Shown: positions 46,872 to 59,535 of the stretch, one piece after another
Position numbering within the stretch: position 1 is the stretch's first letter
How the letters are laid out: each line of letters opens with the position of its first letter
Assembly (NCBI RefSeq): GCF_052857255.1
Contig: NC_135502.1
Span: 184,447,806 to 184,511,805, forward strand
DNA: 64,000 bases
Direction: 5' to 3'
Origin: Amblyomma americanum
Taxonomy: Eukaryota; Arthropoda; Arachnida; Ixodida; Ixodidae
The notes under the pieces: model-generated
Told to the model about the DNA's origin: nothing
What the model saw: the letters and a program-made list of their open reading frames with translations, nothing else
The model's database searches: none
Program-made: the position numbers and the translations under genes

Positions 46872-47779
46872 CTCGAGCAATGCAGCCTGCTAGAACGAAG
46901 TCAAGAACCTGAACCAAAAAGACGAAACGGTTCACATCCCCTCTCTCAGGGTGCAACCACGCCCATTTCAAAAGAACGAAGCGTGGCTAGATTTAAAGCA
47001 GTGTGACGTCATTGTTGCAGCAGATGCCGATGTTACGCTAGGGGCCGTAAACAGTGGTGGATCGGCTCCACAGGTGCTGATGCCGTGTTGGTCGATGTTC
47101 CCTGTAGCGTCGTAACTCTCCGTAATACAGTATTTCAGCGTTTTCAGTTAGCTCTCGTAAATGCAGGTGTTCACTCGAGCAATGCAGCCTGGTAGAACGA
47201 ATCCAAGAACCTAAACCAAAAAGACGAAATGGTTCCACATCACCTCTCTCAGGGTGCCACCATGCCCAGTGCCAAAGAACGAAGCGTGTCTCGATTTAAA
47301 GCAGTGTGACGTCAATCTTGCAGCAGCTGCCGATGTTACTATGGGGATCGTGAACAGTGGTGGGTCGGTTCCACACGTGCTGATGCTATGTTGCTCAATT
47401 TTCCTTGTAGCGTCGTAACCCTCGGTATCACAGTAATTCAGCGATTTCAGGTCGCTGTCGTAAATGCAGGTGTTCACTCGAGCAATGCAGCCTGGTAGAA
47501 CGAAGCCAAGAACCTGACCGAAAAAGAAATGTTTCGTCAACATCACCTCGCTCAGGATACCACCATGACCAGTGCCAAGGAACGAAACGTTACTCGATTT
47601 AAAGCAGTGTGACGTCATTGTTGCAGCAGATGCCGATGTTACGCTGGAGGCCGTGAACAGTGGTGGATCGATTCCACAGGTGCTGATGCCGTGTTGCTCG
47701 ATGTCACTTGTAGCGTCGTAACTGTCGGTAATACAGTAATTCAGCGTTTTCAGGTCGCGGTCTTAAACGCAGGTGTTCA
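46872..47779 (+). repeat. X-Y-Z trimer 13 (908 bp), right end of core
   Basis: Last trimer of the core. Y lacks the linker TCA (303 bp), and X uses the 302-bp linker form. Right of 47779 the monomer types change to those of the right flank. Confidence 0.8.
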
Positions 47780-47922
47780 CTCGAGCAATGCAGCCTGGTA
47801 GAACGAAGCCAAGAACCCGAACCAAAAAGACGAAATGCTTCCTCAACATCACCTCGCTCAGAGTGCCACCATGCCTTGTGCCAAAGAACGAATCGTGACT
47901 CGATTTAAAGCAGTGTGACGTC

Positions 47923-48340
47923 AATGTTGCAGCAGATGCCGATGTTACGCTGGGGGCCGTGAACAGTGGTGCGTCGGTTTCACAGGGGCTGATGCCGAGT
48001 TCCTCGATGCTCCTTGTAGCGTCGTAATTCTCGGTATTACAGTAATTCATCGTTTTGAGGTCGCTGTCGTAAATGCAGGTGTTCACTCGAGCAATGCAGC
48101 CTGGTAGAACGAAGCCAAGAACCTGAACCAAAAAGACGAAATGGTTCCTCAACATCACCTTGCTCAGGGTACCACCATGACCGGTGCCAAAGAACGAAAC
48201 GTGACTCGATTTAAAGCAGTGTGACGTCATTGTTGCAGCAGATGCCGATGTTACGCTAGGTGCCGTGAGCAGTGGTGGATCGGTTCCACAGGTGCTGATT
48301 CCGTGTTGCTCGATGCTCCTTGTAGCGTCGTAGCTCTCGG
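47923..48340 (+). repeat. Right-flank duplicated segment, copy 1
   Basis: Matches 53396-53813 (offset 5,473): both have GTGCGTCGGTTTCACAGGGG, CATCGTTTTGAGG and the GCTAGGTGCCGTGAGC form. Just after this the copy switches to a different monomer type, whereas the 53.8 kb copy continues for one more monomer. Confidence 0.75.
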
Positions 48341-48768
48341 TAATACAGTAATTCAGCGTTTTCAGGTCGCTGTCGTAAATGCCGGTGTTCACTCGAGCAA
48401 TGCAGCCTGGTAGAACGAAGCCAAGAACCTGAACCAAACCAACGAAATGGTTCCTTAACATCATCTCGCTTAGGATGCCACCACGCCCAGTTCAACAGAA
48501 CGAAGCGTGACTAGATTTATTGCAGTGTGACGTCATGTTGCAGCAGCTGCCGATGTTAAGCTGGGGCTCGTGAACAGTGGTGAATCGGTTCCACACGTGC
48601 TGATGCCGTGTTGCTCGATGTTCCTTGTAGCTTCGTAACCCTCGGTATTACAGTAATTCAGCATTTCTTGGTCGCTGTTTTAAATGCAGGTGTTCACTCG
48701 AGCAATGGAGCCTGGTAGAACGAAGCCAAGAACTTGAACCAAAAAGACGAAATGGTTCCTCAACATCA

Positions 48769-49652
48769 CCTCGCTCAGAGTGCCACCATGCCTTGTACCA
48801 AAGAACGAATCGTGACTCGATTTAAAGCAGAGTGACGTCAGTGTTGCAGCAGATGGCGATATTACGCTGGGGGCGGTGAGCAGTTGTGGACTGGTTCCAC
48901 ACGTGCTGATGCCGTGTTGTTCGATGTCCCTTGTAGCGTCGTAACTCTCGGTAATACAGTAATTCAGCGTTTTCAGGTCGCTGCCGTAAATGCAGGTGTT
49001 CACTCGAGCAATGCAGCCTGGTAGAACGAAGCCAAGAGCCTGAACCAAAAAGACGAAATGGTTCCACATCACCTCTCTCAGGGTGCAACCACGCCCAGTT
49101 CAAAAGAACGAAGCGTGACTAGATTTATAGCAGTGTGACGTCAATGTTGCAGCAGCAGCCGATGTTACGCTGGAGGACTTGAACAGTGGTGGATCGGCTC
49201 CACAGGTGCTGATGCCATGTTGCTCGATGTTCCCTGTAGCGTCGTAATTCTCCGTAATACAGTATTTCAGCGTTTTCAGTTAGCTGTCGTAAATGCAGGT
49301 GTTCACTGGAGCAATGCTCCCTGGTAGAACGAAGCCAAGAGCCTGAACCAAAAAGACGAAATGGTTCCTCAACATCACCTCGCTCAGGGTGCCACCACGC
49401 CCAGTTCAAAAGAACTAAGCGTGACTAGATTTATTTCAGTGTGACTTCATGTTGCAGCAGCTGCCGATGTTATGCTGGGGCACGTGAACAGTGGTGGATC
49501 GGTTCAGCGGGTGCTGATGCCGTGTTGCTCGATTTTCCTTGTAGCGTCGTAACCCTCGGTATTACACTAATTCAAGCGTTTTCAGGTCGCTGTCTTAAAT
49601 GCAGGTGTTCATTCGAGCAATGCAGCCTGGTAGAACGAAGCCAAGAACCTGA
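48769..49652 (+). repeat. Block A, copy 3
   Basis: Third copy, 48,768 bp from the first. Boundaries fall in exact register with copy 1, which makes this the clearest anchor for left-flank/right-flank correspondence. Confidence 0.85.
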
Positions 49653-50260
49653 CCCAAAAAGAAATGGTTCCTCAACATCACCTCGCTCAGGGTACCACCA
49701 TAACCAGTGCCAAAGAACGAAACGTGACTCGATGTAAAGCAGTGTGACGTCATTGTTGCAGCAGATGCCGATGTTACGCTAGGGGCCGTGAACAGTGGTG
49801 GATCGGTTCCACAGGTGCTGATTCCGTGTTGCTCCATGTTCCTGGTAGCGTCGTAACTCTCGGTATTGCAGTATTTCAGCGTTTTCAGTTAGCTCTCGTA
49901 AATGCAGGTGTTCACTCGAGCGATGCAGTCCGGTAGAACGAAGCCAAGAACCTGAACCAAATAGACGAAATGGTTCCTCAACATCCCCTCACTCAGGGTG
50001 CCACCATGCCCAGTGCCAAAGAACGAAGCGTGACTCGATTTAAAGCAGTGTGACGTCAATGTTGCAGCAGCTGCAGATGTTACTATGGGGATCGTGAACA
50101 GTGGTGGGTCGGTTTCACAGGTGCTGATGCCGTGTTCCTCCATGCTCCTTGTAGCGTTGCAATTCTCGGTATTACAGTAATTCAGCGTTTTCAGGTCGCT
50201 GTATTAAACGCAGGTGTTCACTCGAGAAATGCAGCCTGGTAGAACGAAGCCAAGAACCTG
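49438..50260 (+). repeat. Block L, copy 1
   Basis: Matches 61908-62730 at offset 12,470 (boundaries 49612/62082, 49915/62385, 50221/62691). Shared features are ATTCAAGCG/ATGCAAGCG, CCTGACCCAAAAAGAAATGG and the CTCCATGTTCCTGG form. Confidence 0.75.
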
Positions 50261-51780
50261 AACCAAAAAGACGAAATGGTTCCTCAACATCACCTCGCTC
50301 AGAGTGCCACCATGTCTTGTGCAAAGAACGAATCATGACTCGATTTAAAGCAGTGTGACGTCAATGTTGCAGCAGATTCCGATGTTACGCTGGGGGCGGT
50401 GAACAATGGTGGATCGGTTCCACACGTGCTGATGCCGTGTTGTTCGATGTCACTTGTAGCGTCGTAACTCTCGCTAATACAGTAATTCAGCGTTTTCAAT
50501 TCGCTGTCGTAAATTCAGGTGGTCACTCGAGCAATGCAGCCTCGTAGAACGAAGCCAAGAACCTAAACCAAAAAGACGAAACGGTTTCTCAACATCCCCT
50601 CACTAAGGGTGCCACCATGCCCAGTGCCAAAGAACGAAGCGTGACTCGATTTAAAGCAGTGTGACGGCAATGTTGCAGGAGCTGCCGATGTTACTATGGG
50701 GATCGTGAGCAGTGGTGGGTCGGTTCCACAGGTGCTTATGCCGCGTTCCTCGATGCTCCTTGTAGCGTCGTAACTCTCGGTATTACAGTAAATCAGCGTT
50801 TTCAGGTCGCTGCCGTAAATGCGGGTGTTCACTCGAGCAATGCAGCCTGGTAGAACGAAGTCAAGAACCTGAACCAAAAAGACGAAATGGTTCCACATCG
50901 CCTTTCTCAGGGTGCAACCACGCCCAGTTCAAAAGAACGAAGCGTGACTAGATTTATAGCAGTGTGACGTCAATGTTTTCAAGCAGCTGCTGATGTTACG
51001 CTGGAGGACGTGAACAGTGGTGAATCGGTTCCACACGTGCTGATGCCGTGTTCCTCGATGTTCCTTGTGGCATCGTAACTCTCGGTAATACAGTATTTCA
51101 TCGTTTTAAGATAGCTGTCGTAAATGCAGGTGTTCACTCGAGCAATGCAGCCTGGTAGAACGAAGCCAAGAACCTGAGCCAAAAAGACGAAATAGTTCCT
51201 ACACATCACCTCGCTCAAAGTGCCACCATGCCTTGTACCAAAGAACGAATCGTGACTCGATTTAAAGAAGTGTGACGTCAAAGTTGCAGCAGATGCCGAT
51301 GTTACGCTGGGGGCCGAGAACAGTGGTGGATCGGTTCCACTGGTGCTGATGACGTATTGCTCGATGTCCCTTTTAACGTCGTAACTGTCGGTAATACAGT
51401 AAATCAGCGTTTTCAGGTCGCTGTCGTAAATGCAGGTGTTCACTCGAGCAATGCAGCCTTGAAGAACGAAGCCAAGAGCCTGAACCAAAAAGACGAAATG
51501 GTTCCTCAACATCCCGTCACTCAGGGTGCCACCATGCCCAGTGCCAAAGAACGAAGCGTGACTCGATTTAAAGCAGTGTTACGTCAATGTTGCAGCAGAT
51601 GCAGATGTTACTATGGGGATCGTGAACAGCGGTGGGTCGGTTTCACAGGCGCTGATGCCGTGTTCCTCGATGCTCCTTGTAGCGTTGTAATTCTCGGTAT
51701 TACAGTAATTCAGCGTTTTCAGGTCGCTTTCTTAAACCCAGGTGTTCACTGGAGAAATGAAGCCTGGTAGAACGAAGCCA
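49972..51780 (+). repeat. Block D/E, right-flank copy 1 (six monomers)
   Basis: Six monomers that recur at 55140-56944, with boundaries 50221, 50526, 50832, 51137, 51443 and 51749 each repeated 5,164 bp later. Some differences are visible, such as CTGGAG versus CTCGAG at the last boundary. The first half also matches 3600-4550. Confidence 0.85.
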
Positions 51781-53273
51781 AGAACCTGAACCAAAAAGCC
51801 GAAATGGTTCCTCAACATCACCTCTCTCAGGGTGCCACCATGCCCAGTGCCAAAGAACGAAGCGTGTCTCGATGTAAAGCAGTGTGACGTCAATCTTGCA
51901 GCAGCTGCCGATGTTACTATGGGGATCGTGAACAGTGGTGGGTCGGTTCCACACGTGCTGATGCTATGTTGCTCAATTTTCCTTGTAGCGTCGTAACCCT
52001 CGGTATCACAGTAATTCAGCGATTTCAGGTCGCTTTTGTAAATGCAGGTGTTCACTCGAGCAATGCAGTCTGGTAGAACGAAGCCAAGAACCTGACCGAA
52101 AAAGAAATGTTTCGTCAACATCACCTCGCTCAGGATACCACCATGACCAGTGCCAAGGAACGAAACGTTACTCGATTTAAAGCAGTGTGACGTCATTAAT
52201 GCAGCAGATGCCGATGTTACGCTGGAGGCCGTGAACAGTGGTGGATCGATTCCACAGGTGCTGATGCCGTGTTGCTCGAGGTCCCTTGTAGCGTCGTAAC
52301 TGTCGGTAATACAGTAATTCAGCGTTTTCAGGTCACTGTCGTAAATAAAGGTGTTCACTCGAGCAATGCAGCCTGGTAGAACGAAGCCAAGAACCTGAGC
52401 CCAAAAGACGAAATGGTTCCTACACATCACCTCGCTCAGAGTGCCACCATGAATTGTGCCAAAGAACGAAACGTGACTCGATTTAAAGCAGTGTGACGTC
52501 AATGTTGCAGCAGCTGCCGATGTTACTATGGGGATCGTGAACAGTGGTGGGTCGGTTCCGCAGGTGCTGAAGCCGTGTTCCTCGATGCACCTTGTAGCGT
52601 TGTAATTATCGGTATTACATTAATTCAGCGTTTTCAGGTCGCGGTCTTAAACGCAGGTGTTCACTCGAGCAATGCAGCCTGGTAGAACGAAGCCAAGAAC
52701 CTGAACCAAAATGTCGAAATGGTTCCTCAACATCACCCGCTCAGAGTGCCACCATGCCTTGTGCCAAAGAACGAATCGTGACTCGATTTAAAGCAGTGTG
52801 ACGTCAAAGTTGCAGCAGATGCCGATGTTACGCTGGGGGCGGTGAACAATGGTGGATCGGTTCCACACGTGCTGATGCCGTGTTGTTCGATGTCCCTTGT
52901 AGCGTCGTAACTCTCGGTATTACAGTAAATCAGCGTTTTCCGGTCGCTGTCGTAAATGCAGGTGTTCACTCGAGCAATGAAGCCTGGTAGAACGAAGTCA
53001 AGAACCTGAACCAAAAAGACGAAATGGTTCCACATCAACTCTCTCAGGGTGCAACCACGCCCAGTTCAAACGAACGAAGCGTGACTAGATTTATAGCAGT
53101 GTGACGTCAATGTTTTCTAGCAGCTGCCGATGTTACGCTGGAGGACGTGAACAGTGGTGAATCGGTTCCACACGTGCTGATGCCGTGTTGCTCGATGTTC
53201 CTTGTAGCATCGTTACTCTCGGTAATACAGTATTTCAGCATTTTAAGTTAGCTGTCGTAAATGCAGGTGTTCA

Positions 53274-53558
53274 CTCGAGCAATGCAGCCTGGTAGAACGA
53301 AGCCAAGAACCTGACCCAAAAAGACGAAATGGTTCCTACACATCACCTCGCTCAGAGTGCCACCATGCCCTGTGCCAAAGAACGAAACGTGACTCAATGT
53401 TGCAGCAGATGCCGATGTTACGCTGGGGGCCGTGAACAGTGGTGCGTCGGTTTCACAGGGGCTGATGCCGAGTTCCTCGATGCTCCTTGTAGCGTCGTAA
53501 TTCTCGGTATTACAGTAATTCATCGTTTTGAGGTCGCTGTCGTAAATGCAGGTGTTCA
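53274..53558 (+). repeat. 285-bp monomer with 21-bp internal deletion
   Basis: GTGACTC is joined directly to AATGTTGCAGC at 53395/53396. The missing 21 bases are those containing TTTAAA and the TGACGTCA palindrome. It is the shortest monomer in the window. Confidence 0.9.
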
Positions 53559-53813
53559 CTCGAGCAATGCAGCCTGGTAGAACGAAGCCAAGAACCTGAA
53601 CCAAAAAGACGAAATGGTTCCTCAACATCACCTTGCTCAGGGTACCACCATGACCGGTGCCAAAGAACGAAACGTGACTCGATTTAAAGCAGTGTGACGT
53701 CATTGTTGCAGCAGATGCCGATGTTACGCTAGGTGCCGTGAGCAGTGGTGGATAGGTTCCACAGGTGCTGATTCCGTGTTGCTCGATGCTCCTTGTAGCG
53801 TCGTAACTTTCAG
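53396..53813 (+). repeat. Right-flank duplicated segment, copy 2
   Basis: Copy of 47923-48340. It begins exactly at the 21-bp deletion junction at 53395/53396. It continues into a monomer (to 53865) resembling 14.9-15.2 kb, including the unusual TGTTTACTCGAG. Confidence 0.75.
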
Positions 53814-54545
53814 TAATGCAGTATTTCAGCGTTTTCAGTTAGCTGTCATAAATGCAGGTGTTTACTCGAGCAATGCAGCCTGGTAGAACGAAGCCAGGAA
53901 CCTGAACCAAAAAGACGAAAAAGTTCCTCAACATCACCTCGCTCATAGTGCCACCATGCCTTGTACCAAACAACGAATCGTGACTCGATTTAAAGCAGTG
54001 TGACGTCAATGTTGCAGCAGATGCCGATATTACGCTGGGGGTAGTGAGCAGTGGTGGATCGGTTCCACACGTCTGATGCCGTGTTGTTCGATGTTCTTGT
54101 AGCGTCGTAACTCTCGGTAATACAGTAATTCAGCGTTTTCAGGTCGCTGTCGTAAATGCAGGTGTTCACTCGAGCAATGCAGCCTGGTAGAACGGAGCCA
54201 AGAACCTGAACCAAACCAACGAAATGGTTCCTTAACATCATCTCGCTTAGGATGCCACCACGCCCAGTTCAACAGAACGAAGCGTGACTAGATTTATTGC
54301 AGTGTGACGTCATTTTGCAGCAGCTGCCGATGTTAAGCTGGGGCACGTGAACAGTGGTGAATCGGTTCCACACGTGCTGATGCCGTGTTGCTCGATGTTC
54401 CTTGTAGCTTCGTAACCCTCGGTATTACAGTAATTCAGCGTTTCCCGGTCGCTGTTTTAAATGCAGGTGTTCACTCGAGCAATGGAGCCTGGTAGAACGA
54501 AGCCAAGAACTTGAACCAAAAAGACGAAATGGTTCCTCAACATCA

Positions 54546-55126
54546 CCTCGCTCAGAGTGCCACCATGCCTTGTACCAAAGAACGAATCGTGACTCGATTT
54601 AAAGCAGAGTGACGTCAGTGTTGCAGCAGATGGCGATATTACGCTGGGGGTGGTGAGCAGTTGTGGACTGGTTCCACACGTGCTGATGCCGTGTTGTTCG
54701 ATGTCCCTTGTAGCGTCGTAACTCTCGGTAATACAGTAATTCAGCGTTTTCAGGTCGCTGCCATAAATGCAGGCGTTCACTCGAGCAATGCAGCCTGGTA
54801 GAACGAAGCCAAGAACCTGAACCAAACCAACGAAATGGTTCCTTAACATCATCTCGCTTAGGGTGCAACCACGCCCAGTTCAAAAGAACGAAGCGTGACT
54901 AGATTTATAGCAGTGTGACGTCATGTTGCAGCAGCTGCCGATGTTATGCTGGGGCACGTGAACAGTGGTGGATCGGTTCAGCGGGTGCTGATGCCGTGTT
55001 GCTCGATTTTCCTTGTAGCGTCGTAACCCTCGGTATTACACTAATTCAAGCGTTTTCAGGTCGCTGTCTTAAATGCAGGTGTTCATTCGAGCAATGCAGC
55101 CTGGTAGAACGAAGCCAAGAACCTGA
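54546..55126 (+). repeat. Block A, copy 4, one monomer shorter
   Basis: Corresponds to copy 3 at 48769-49652, but the middle monomer is missing. The offset to copy 3 is 5,777 before about 54870 and 5,474 after it, a loss of 303 bp. Both sides of the join retain satellite register, as expected of exchange between neighbouring monomers. Confidence 0.75.
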
Positions 55127-55384
55127 CCCAAAAAGAAATGGTTCCTCAACATCCCCTCACTCAGGGTGCCACCATGCCCAGTGCCAAAGAAGCGTGACTC
55201 GATTTAAAGCAGTGTGACGTCAATGTTGCAGCAGCTGCAGATGTTACTATGGGGATCGTGAACAGTGGTGGGTCGGTTTCACAGGTGCTGATGCCGTGTT
55301 CCTCGATGCTCCTTGTAGCGTTGCAATTCTCGGTATTACAGTAATTCAGCGTTTTCAGGTCGCTGTATTAAACGCAGGTGTTCA
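55086..55384 (+). repeat. 299-bp monomer with 4-bp deletion
   Basis: CCAAAGAAGCGTG at 55186-55195 replaces CCAAAGAACGAAGCGTG, a loss of ACGA or equivalent. This combines with the 3-bp-shorter CCCAAAAAGAAATGG linker. Absent from the copy at about 50030. Confidence 0.88.
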
Positions 55385-56944
55385 CTCGAGAAATGCAGCC
55401 TGGTAGAACGAAGCCAAGAACCTGAACCAAAAAGACGAAATGGTTCCTCAACATCACCTCGCTCAGAGTGCCACCATGTCTTGTGCAAAGAACGAATCAT
55501 GACTCGATTTAAAGCAGTGTGACGTCAATGTTGCAGCAGATGCCGATGTTACGCTGGGGGCGGTGAACAATGGTGGATCGGTTCCACACGTGCTGATGCC
55601 GTGTTGTTCGATGTCACTTGTAGCGTCGTAACTCTCGCTAATACAGTAATTCAGCGTTTTCAATTCGCTGTCGTAAATTCAGGTGGTCACTCGAGCAATG
55701 CAGCCTCGTAGAACGAAGCCAAGAACCTAAACCAAAAAGACGAAACGGTTTCTCAACATCCCCTCACTCAGGGTGCCACCATGCCCAGTGCCAAAGAACG
55801 AAGCGTGACTCGATTTAAAGCAGTGTGACGTCAATGTTGCAGGAGCTGCCGATGTTACTATGGGGATCGTGAGCAGTGGTGGGTCGGTTCCACAGGTGCT
55901 TATGCCGTGTTCCTCGATGCTCCTTGTAGCGTCGTAACTCTCGGTATTACAGTAAATCAGCGTTTTCAGGTCGCTGCCGTAAATGCAGGTGTTCACTCGA
56001 GCAATGCAGCCTGGTAGAACGAAGTCAAGAAGCTGAACCAAAAAGACGAAATGGTTCCACATCACCTCTCTCAGGGTGCAACCACGCCCAGTTCAAAAGA
56101 ACGAAGCGTGACTAGATTTATAGCAGTGTGACGTCAATGTTTTCAAGCAGCTGCTGATGTTACGCTGGAGGACGTGAACAGTGGTGAATCGGTTCCACAC
56201 GTGCTGATGCCGTGTTCCTCGATGTTCCTTGTGGCATCGTAACTCTCGGTAATACAGTATTTCATCGTTTTAAGTTAGCTGTCGTAAATGCAGGTGTTCA
56301 CTCCAGCAATGCAGCCTGGTAGAACGAAGCCAAGAACCTGAGCCAAAAAGACGAAATAGTTCCTACACATCACCTCGCTCAAAGTGCCACCATGCCTTGT
56401 ACCAAAGAACGAATCGTGACTCGATTTAAAGAAGTGTGACGTCAAAGTTGCAGCAGATGCCGATGTTACGCTGGGGGCCGTGAACAGTGGTGGATCGGTT
56501 CCACTGGTGCTGATGACGTATTGCTCGATGTCCCTTTTAACGTCGTAACTGTCGGTAATACAGTAATTCAGCGTTTTCAGGTCGCTGTCGTAAATGCAGG
56601 TGTTCACTCGAGCAATGCAGCCTTGAAGAACGAAGCCAAGAGCCTGAACCAAAAAGACGAAATGGTTCCTCAACATCCCGTCACTCAGGGTTCCACCATG
56701 CCCAGTGCCAAAGAACGAAGCGTGACTCGATTTAAAGCAGTGTTACGTCAATGTTGCAGCAGCTGCAGATGTTACTATGGGGATCGTGAACAGTGGTGGG
56801 TCGGTTTCACAGGTGCTGATGCCGTGTTCCTCGATGCTCCTTGTAGCGTTTTAATTGTCGGTATTACAGTAATTCAGCGTTTTCAGGTCACTTTCTTAAA
56901 CCCAGGTGTTCACTCGAGAAATGCAGCCTGGTAGAACGAAGCCA
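55140..56944 (+). repeat. Block D/E, right-flank copy 2
   Basis: Copy of 49972-51780. It carries a private 4-bp deletion at 55190/55191, so its offset changes from 5,168 to 5,164 at that point. Confidence 0.85.
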
Positions 56945-59004
56945 AGAACCTGAACCAAAAAGACGAAATGGTTCCTCAACATCACCTCGCTCAGAGTGCC
57001 ACCATGTGTTGTGCAAAGAACTAATCGTGACTCGATTTAAACCAGTGTGACGTCAATGTTGCAGCAGATGCCGATGTTACGCTGGGGGCGGTGAACAATG
57101 GTGGATCGGTTCCACACGTGCTGATGCCGTGTTGTTCGATGTCCCTTGTAGCGTCGTAACTCTCGGTAATACAGTAATTCAGCGTTTTCAATTCGCTGTC
57201 GCAAAGTCAGGTGTTCACTCGAGCAATGCAGCCTGGTAGAACGAAGCAAAGAACCTGAACCAAAAAGACGAAATGGTTCCACATCACCTCTCTCAGGGTG
57301 CCACCATGCCCAGTGCCAAAGAACGAAGCGTGACTCGATTTAAAGCAGTGTGACGTCAATGTTGCAGCAGCTGCCGATGTTACTATGGGGATCGTGAACC
57401 GTCGTGGGTCGGTTCCACACGTGCTGATGCTATGTTGCTCAATTTTTCTTGTAGCGTCGTAACCCTCGGTATCACAGTAATTCAGCGTTTTCAGGTCGCT
57501 GTCTTAAATGCAGGTGTTCACTCGAGCAATGCAGCCTGGTAGAACGAAGTCAAGAACCTGAACCATAAAGACGAAATGGTTCCACATCACCTCTCTCAGG
57601 GTGCCACCATGCCCAGTGCCAAAGAACGAAGCGTGACTCGATTTAAAGCAGTGTGACGTCAATGTTGCAGCAGCTGCCGATGTTACTATGGGGATCGTGA
57701 ACAGTGGTGGGTCGGTTCCACACGTGCTGATGCTATGTTGCTCAATTTTCCTTGTAGCGTCGTAACCCTCGGTATCACAGTAATTCAGCGATTTCAGGTC
57801 GCTGTCGTAAATGCAGGTGTTCACTCGAGCAATGCAGCCTGGTAGAACGAAGCCAAGAACCTGACCGAAAAAGAAATGTTTCGTCAACATCACCTCGCTC
57901 AGGATACCACCATGACCAGTGCCAAGAAACGAAACGTTACTCGATTTAAAGCAGTGTGACGTCATTGTTGCAGCAGCTGCCGATGTTACGCTAGGGGCCG
58001 TGAACAGTGGTGGATCGGTTCCACAGGTGCTGATTCTGTGTTGCACCATGTTCCTGGTAGCGTCGTAACTCTCGGTATTGCAGTATTTCAGCGTTTTCAG
58101 TTAGCTCTCGTAAATGCAAGTGTTCACTCGAGCAATGCAGCCTGGTAGAACGAAGCAAAGAACCTGAACCATAAAGACGAAATGGTTCCACATCACCTCT
58201 CTCAGGGTGCCACCATGCCCAGTGCCAAAGAACGAAGCGTGACTCGATTTAAAGCAGTGTGACGTCAATGTTGCAGCAGCTGCTGATGTTACTATAGGGA
58301 TCGTGAACAGTGGTGGGTCGGTTCTACAGGTGCTGATGCCGTGTTCCTCGATGCTCCTTGTAGCGTCGTAACTCTCGGTATTGCAGTAAATCAGCGTATT
58401 CAGGTCGCTGTCGTAAATGCAGGTGTTCACTCGAGCAATGCAGCGTGCTAGAACGAAGTCAAGAACCTGAACCAAAAAGACGAAACGGTTCCACATCACC
58501 TCTCTCAGGGTGCAACCACGCCCATTTCAAAAGAACGAAGCGTGAATAGATTTAAAGCAGTGTGACGTCATTGTTGCAGCAGATGCCGATGTTACGCTAG
58601 GGGCCGTGAACAGTGGTGGATCGGCTCCACAGGTGCTGATGCCGTGTTGGTCGATGTTCCCTGTAGCGTCGTAACTCTCCGTAATACAGTATTTCAGCGT
58701 TTTCAGTTAGCTCTCTTAAATGCAGGTGTTCACTCGAGCAATGCAGCCTGGTAGAACGAATCCAAGAACCTAAACCAAAAAGACGAAATGGTTCCCAACA
58801 TCACCTAGCTCAGAGTGCCACCATGCCTTGTGCCAAAGAACGAAACGTGACTCGATTTAAAGCAGTGTGACGTCAATGTTGCAGCAGATGCCGATGCTAC
58901 GCTGCGGGCCGTGAACAGTGGTAGATAGGTTCCACAGGGGCTGATGCCGTGTTGCTCTATGTTCCTTGTAGCGTCGTAACTACCGGTAATACAGTAATTC
59001 AGAA

Positions 59005-59535
59005 TTTTCAGGTCGCTGTCGTAAATGCAGGTGTTCACTCGAGCAATGCAGTCTGGTAGAACGAAGCCAAGAACCTGGACCAAAAAGACGAAATGGTTCC
59101 GCATCACCTCTCTCAGGGTGCCACCATGCCCAGTGCCAAAGAACGAAGCGTGACTCGATTTAAAGCAGTGTGACGTCAATGTTGCAGCAGCTGCCGATGT
59201 TACTATGGGGATCGTGAACAGTGGTGGGTCGGTTCCACACGTGCTGATGCTATGTTGCTCAATTTTTCTTGTAGCGTCGTAACCCTCGCTATCACAGTAA
59301 TTCAGCGATTTCAGGTCGCTGTCGTAAATGCAGGTGTTCACTCGAGCAATGCAGCCTGGTAGAACGAAGCCAAGAACCTGACCGAAAAAGAAATGTCTCG
59401 TCAACATCACCTCGCTCAGGATACCACCATGACCAGTGCCAAGGAACGAAACGTTACTCGATTTAAAGCAGTGTGACGTCATTGTTGCAGCAGATGCCGA
59501 TGTTACGCTAGGGGCCGTGAACAGTGGTGGATCGG
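59005..59535 (+). repeat. Block I (Y-Z pair), right-flank copy
   Basis: Right-flank counterpart of 12410-12940, sharing the same private variants. Confidence 0.75.

Larger units (their letters stand above)
19151..47779 (+). repeat. Homogenised higher-order-repeat core
   Basis: About 94 monomers organised into long near-identical copies: X-Y-Z trimers, a 3,052-bp ten-monomer unit, a 1,523-bp five-monomer unit and larger segmental copies at offsets of 4,569, 9,453, 12,800 and 16,149 bp. Copies usually differ by only a few single bases over kilobases, so this is the youngest and most recently amplified part of the window. Confidence 0.85.

Noticed and set aside
51357..51770. Plus-strand open frame of 137 codons
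   Set aside because: It exists because two adjacent monomers share single-base changes that remove common stops (TTGAAGAACG and GTGTTACGTC). The duplicate at 56521-56934 copies it. It is otherwise ordinary satellite.
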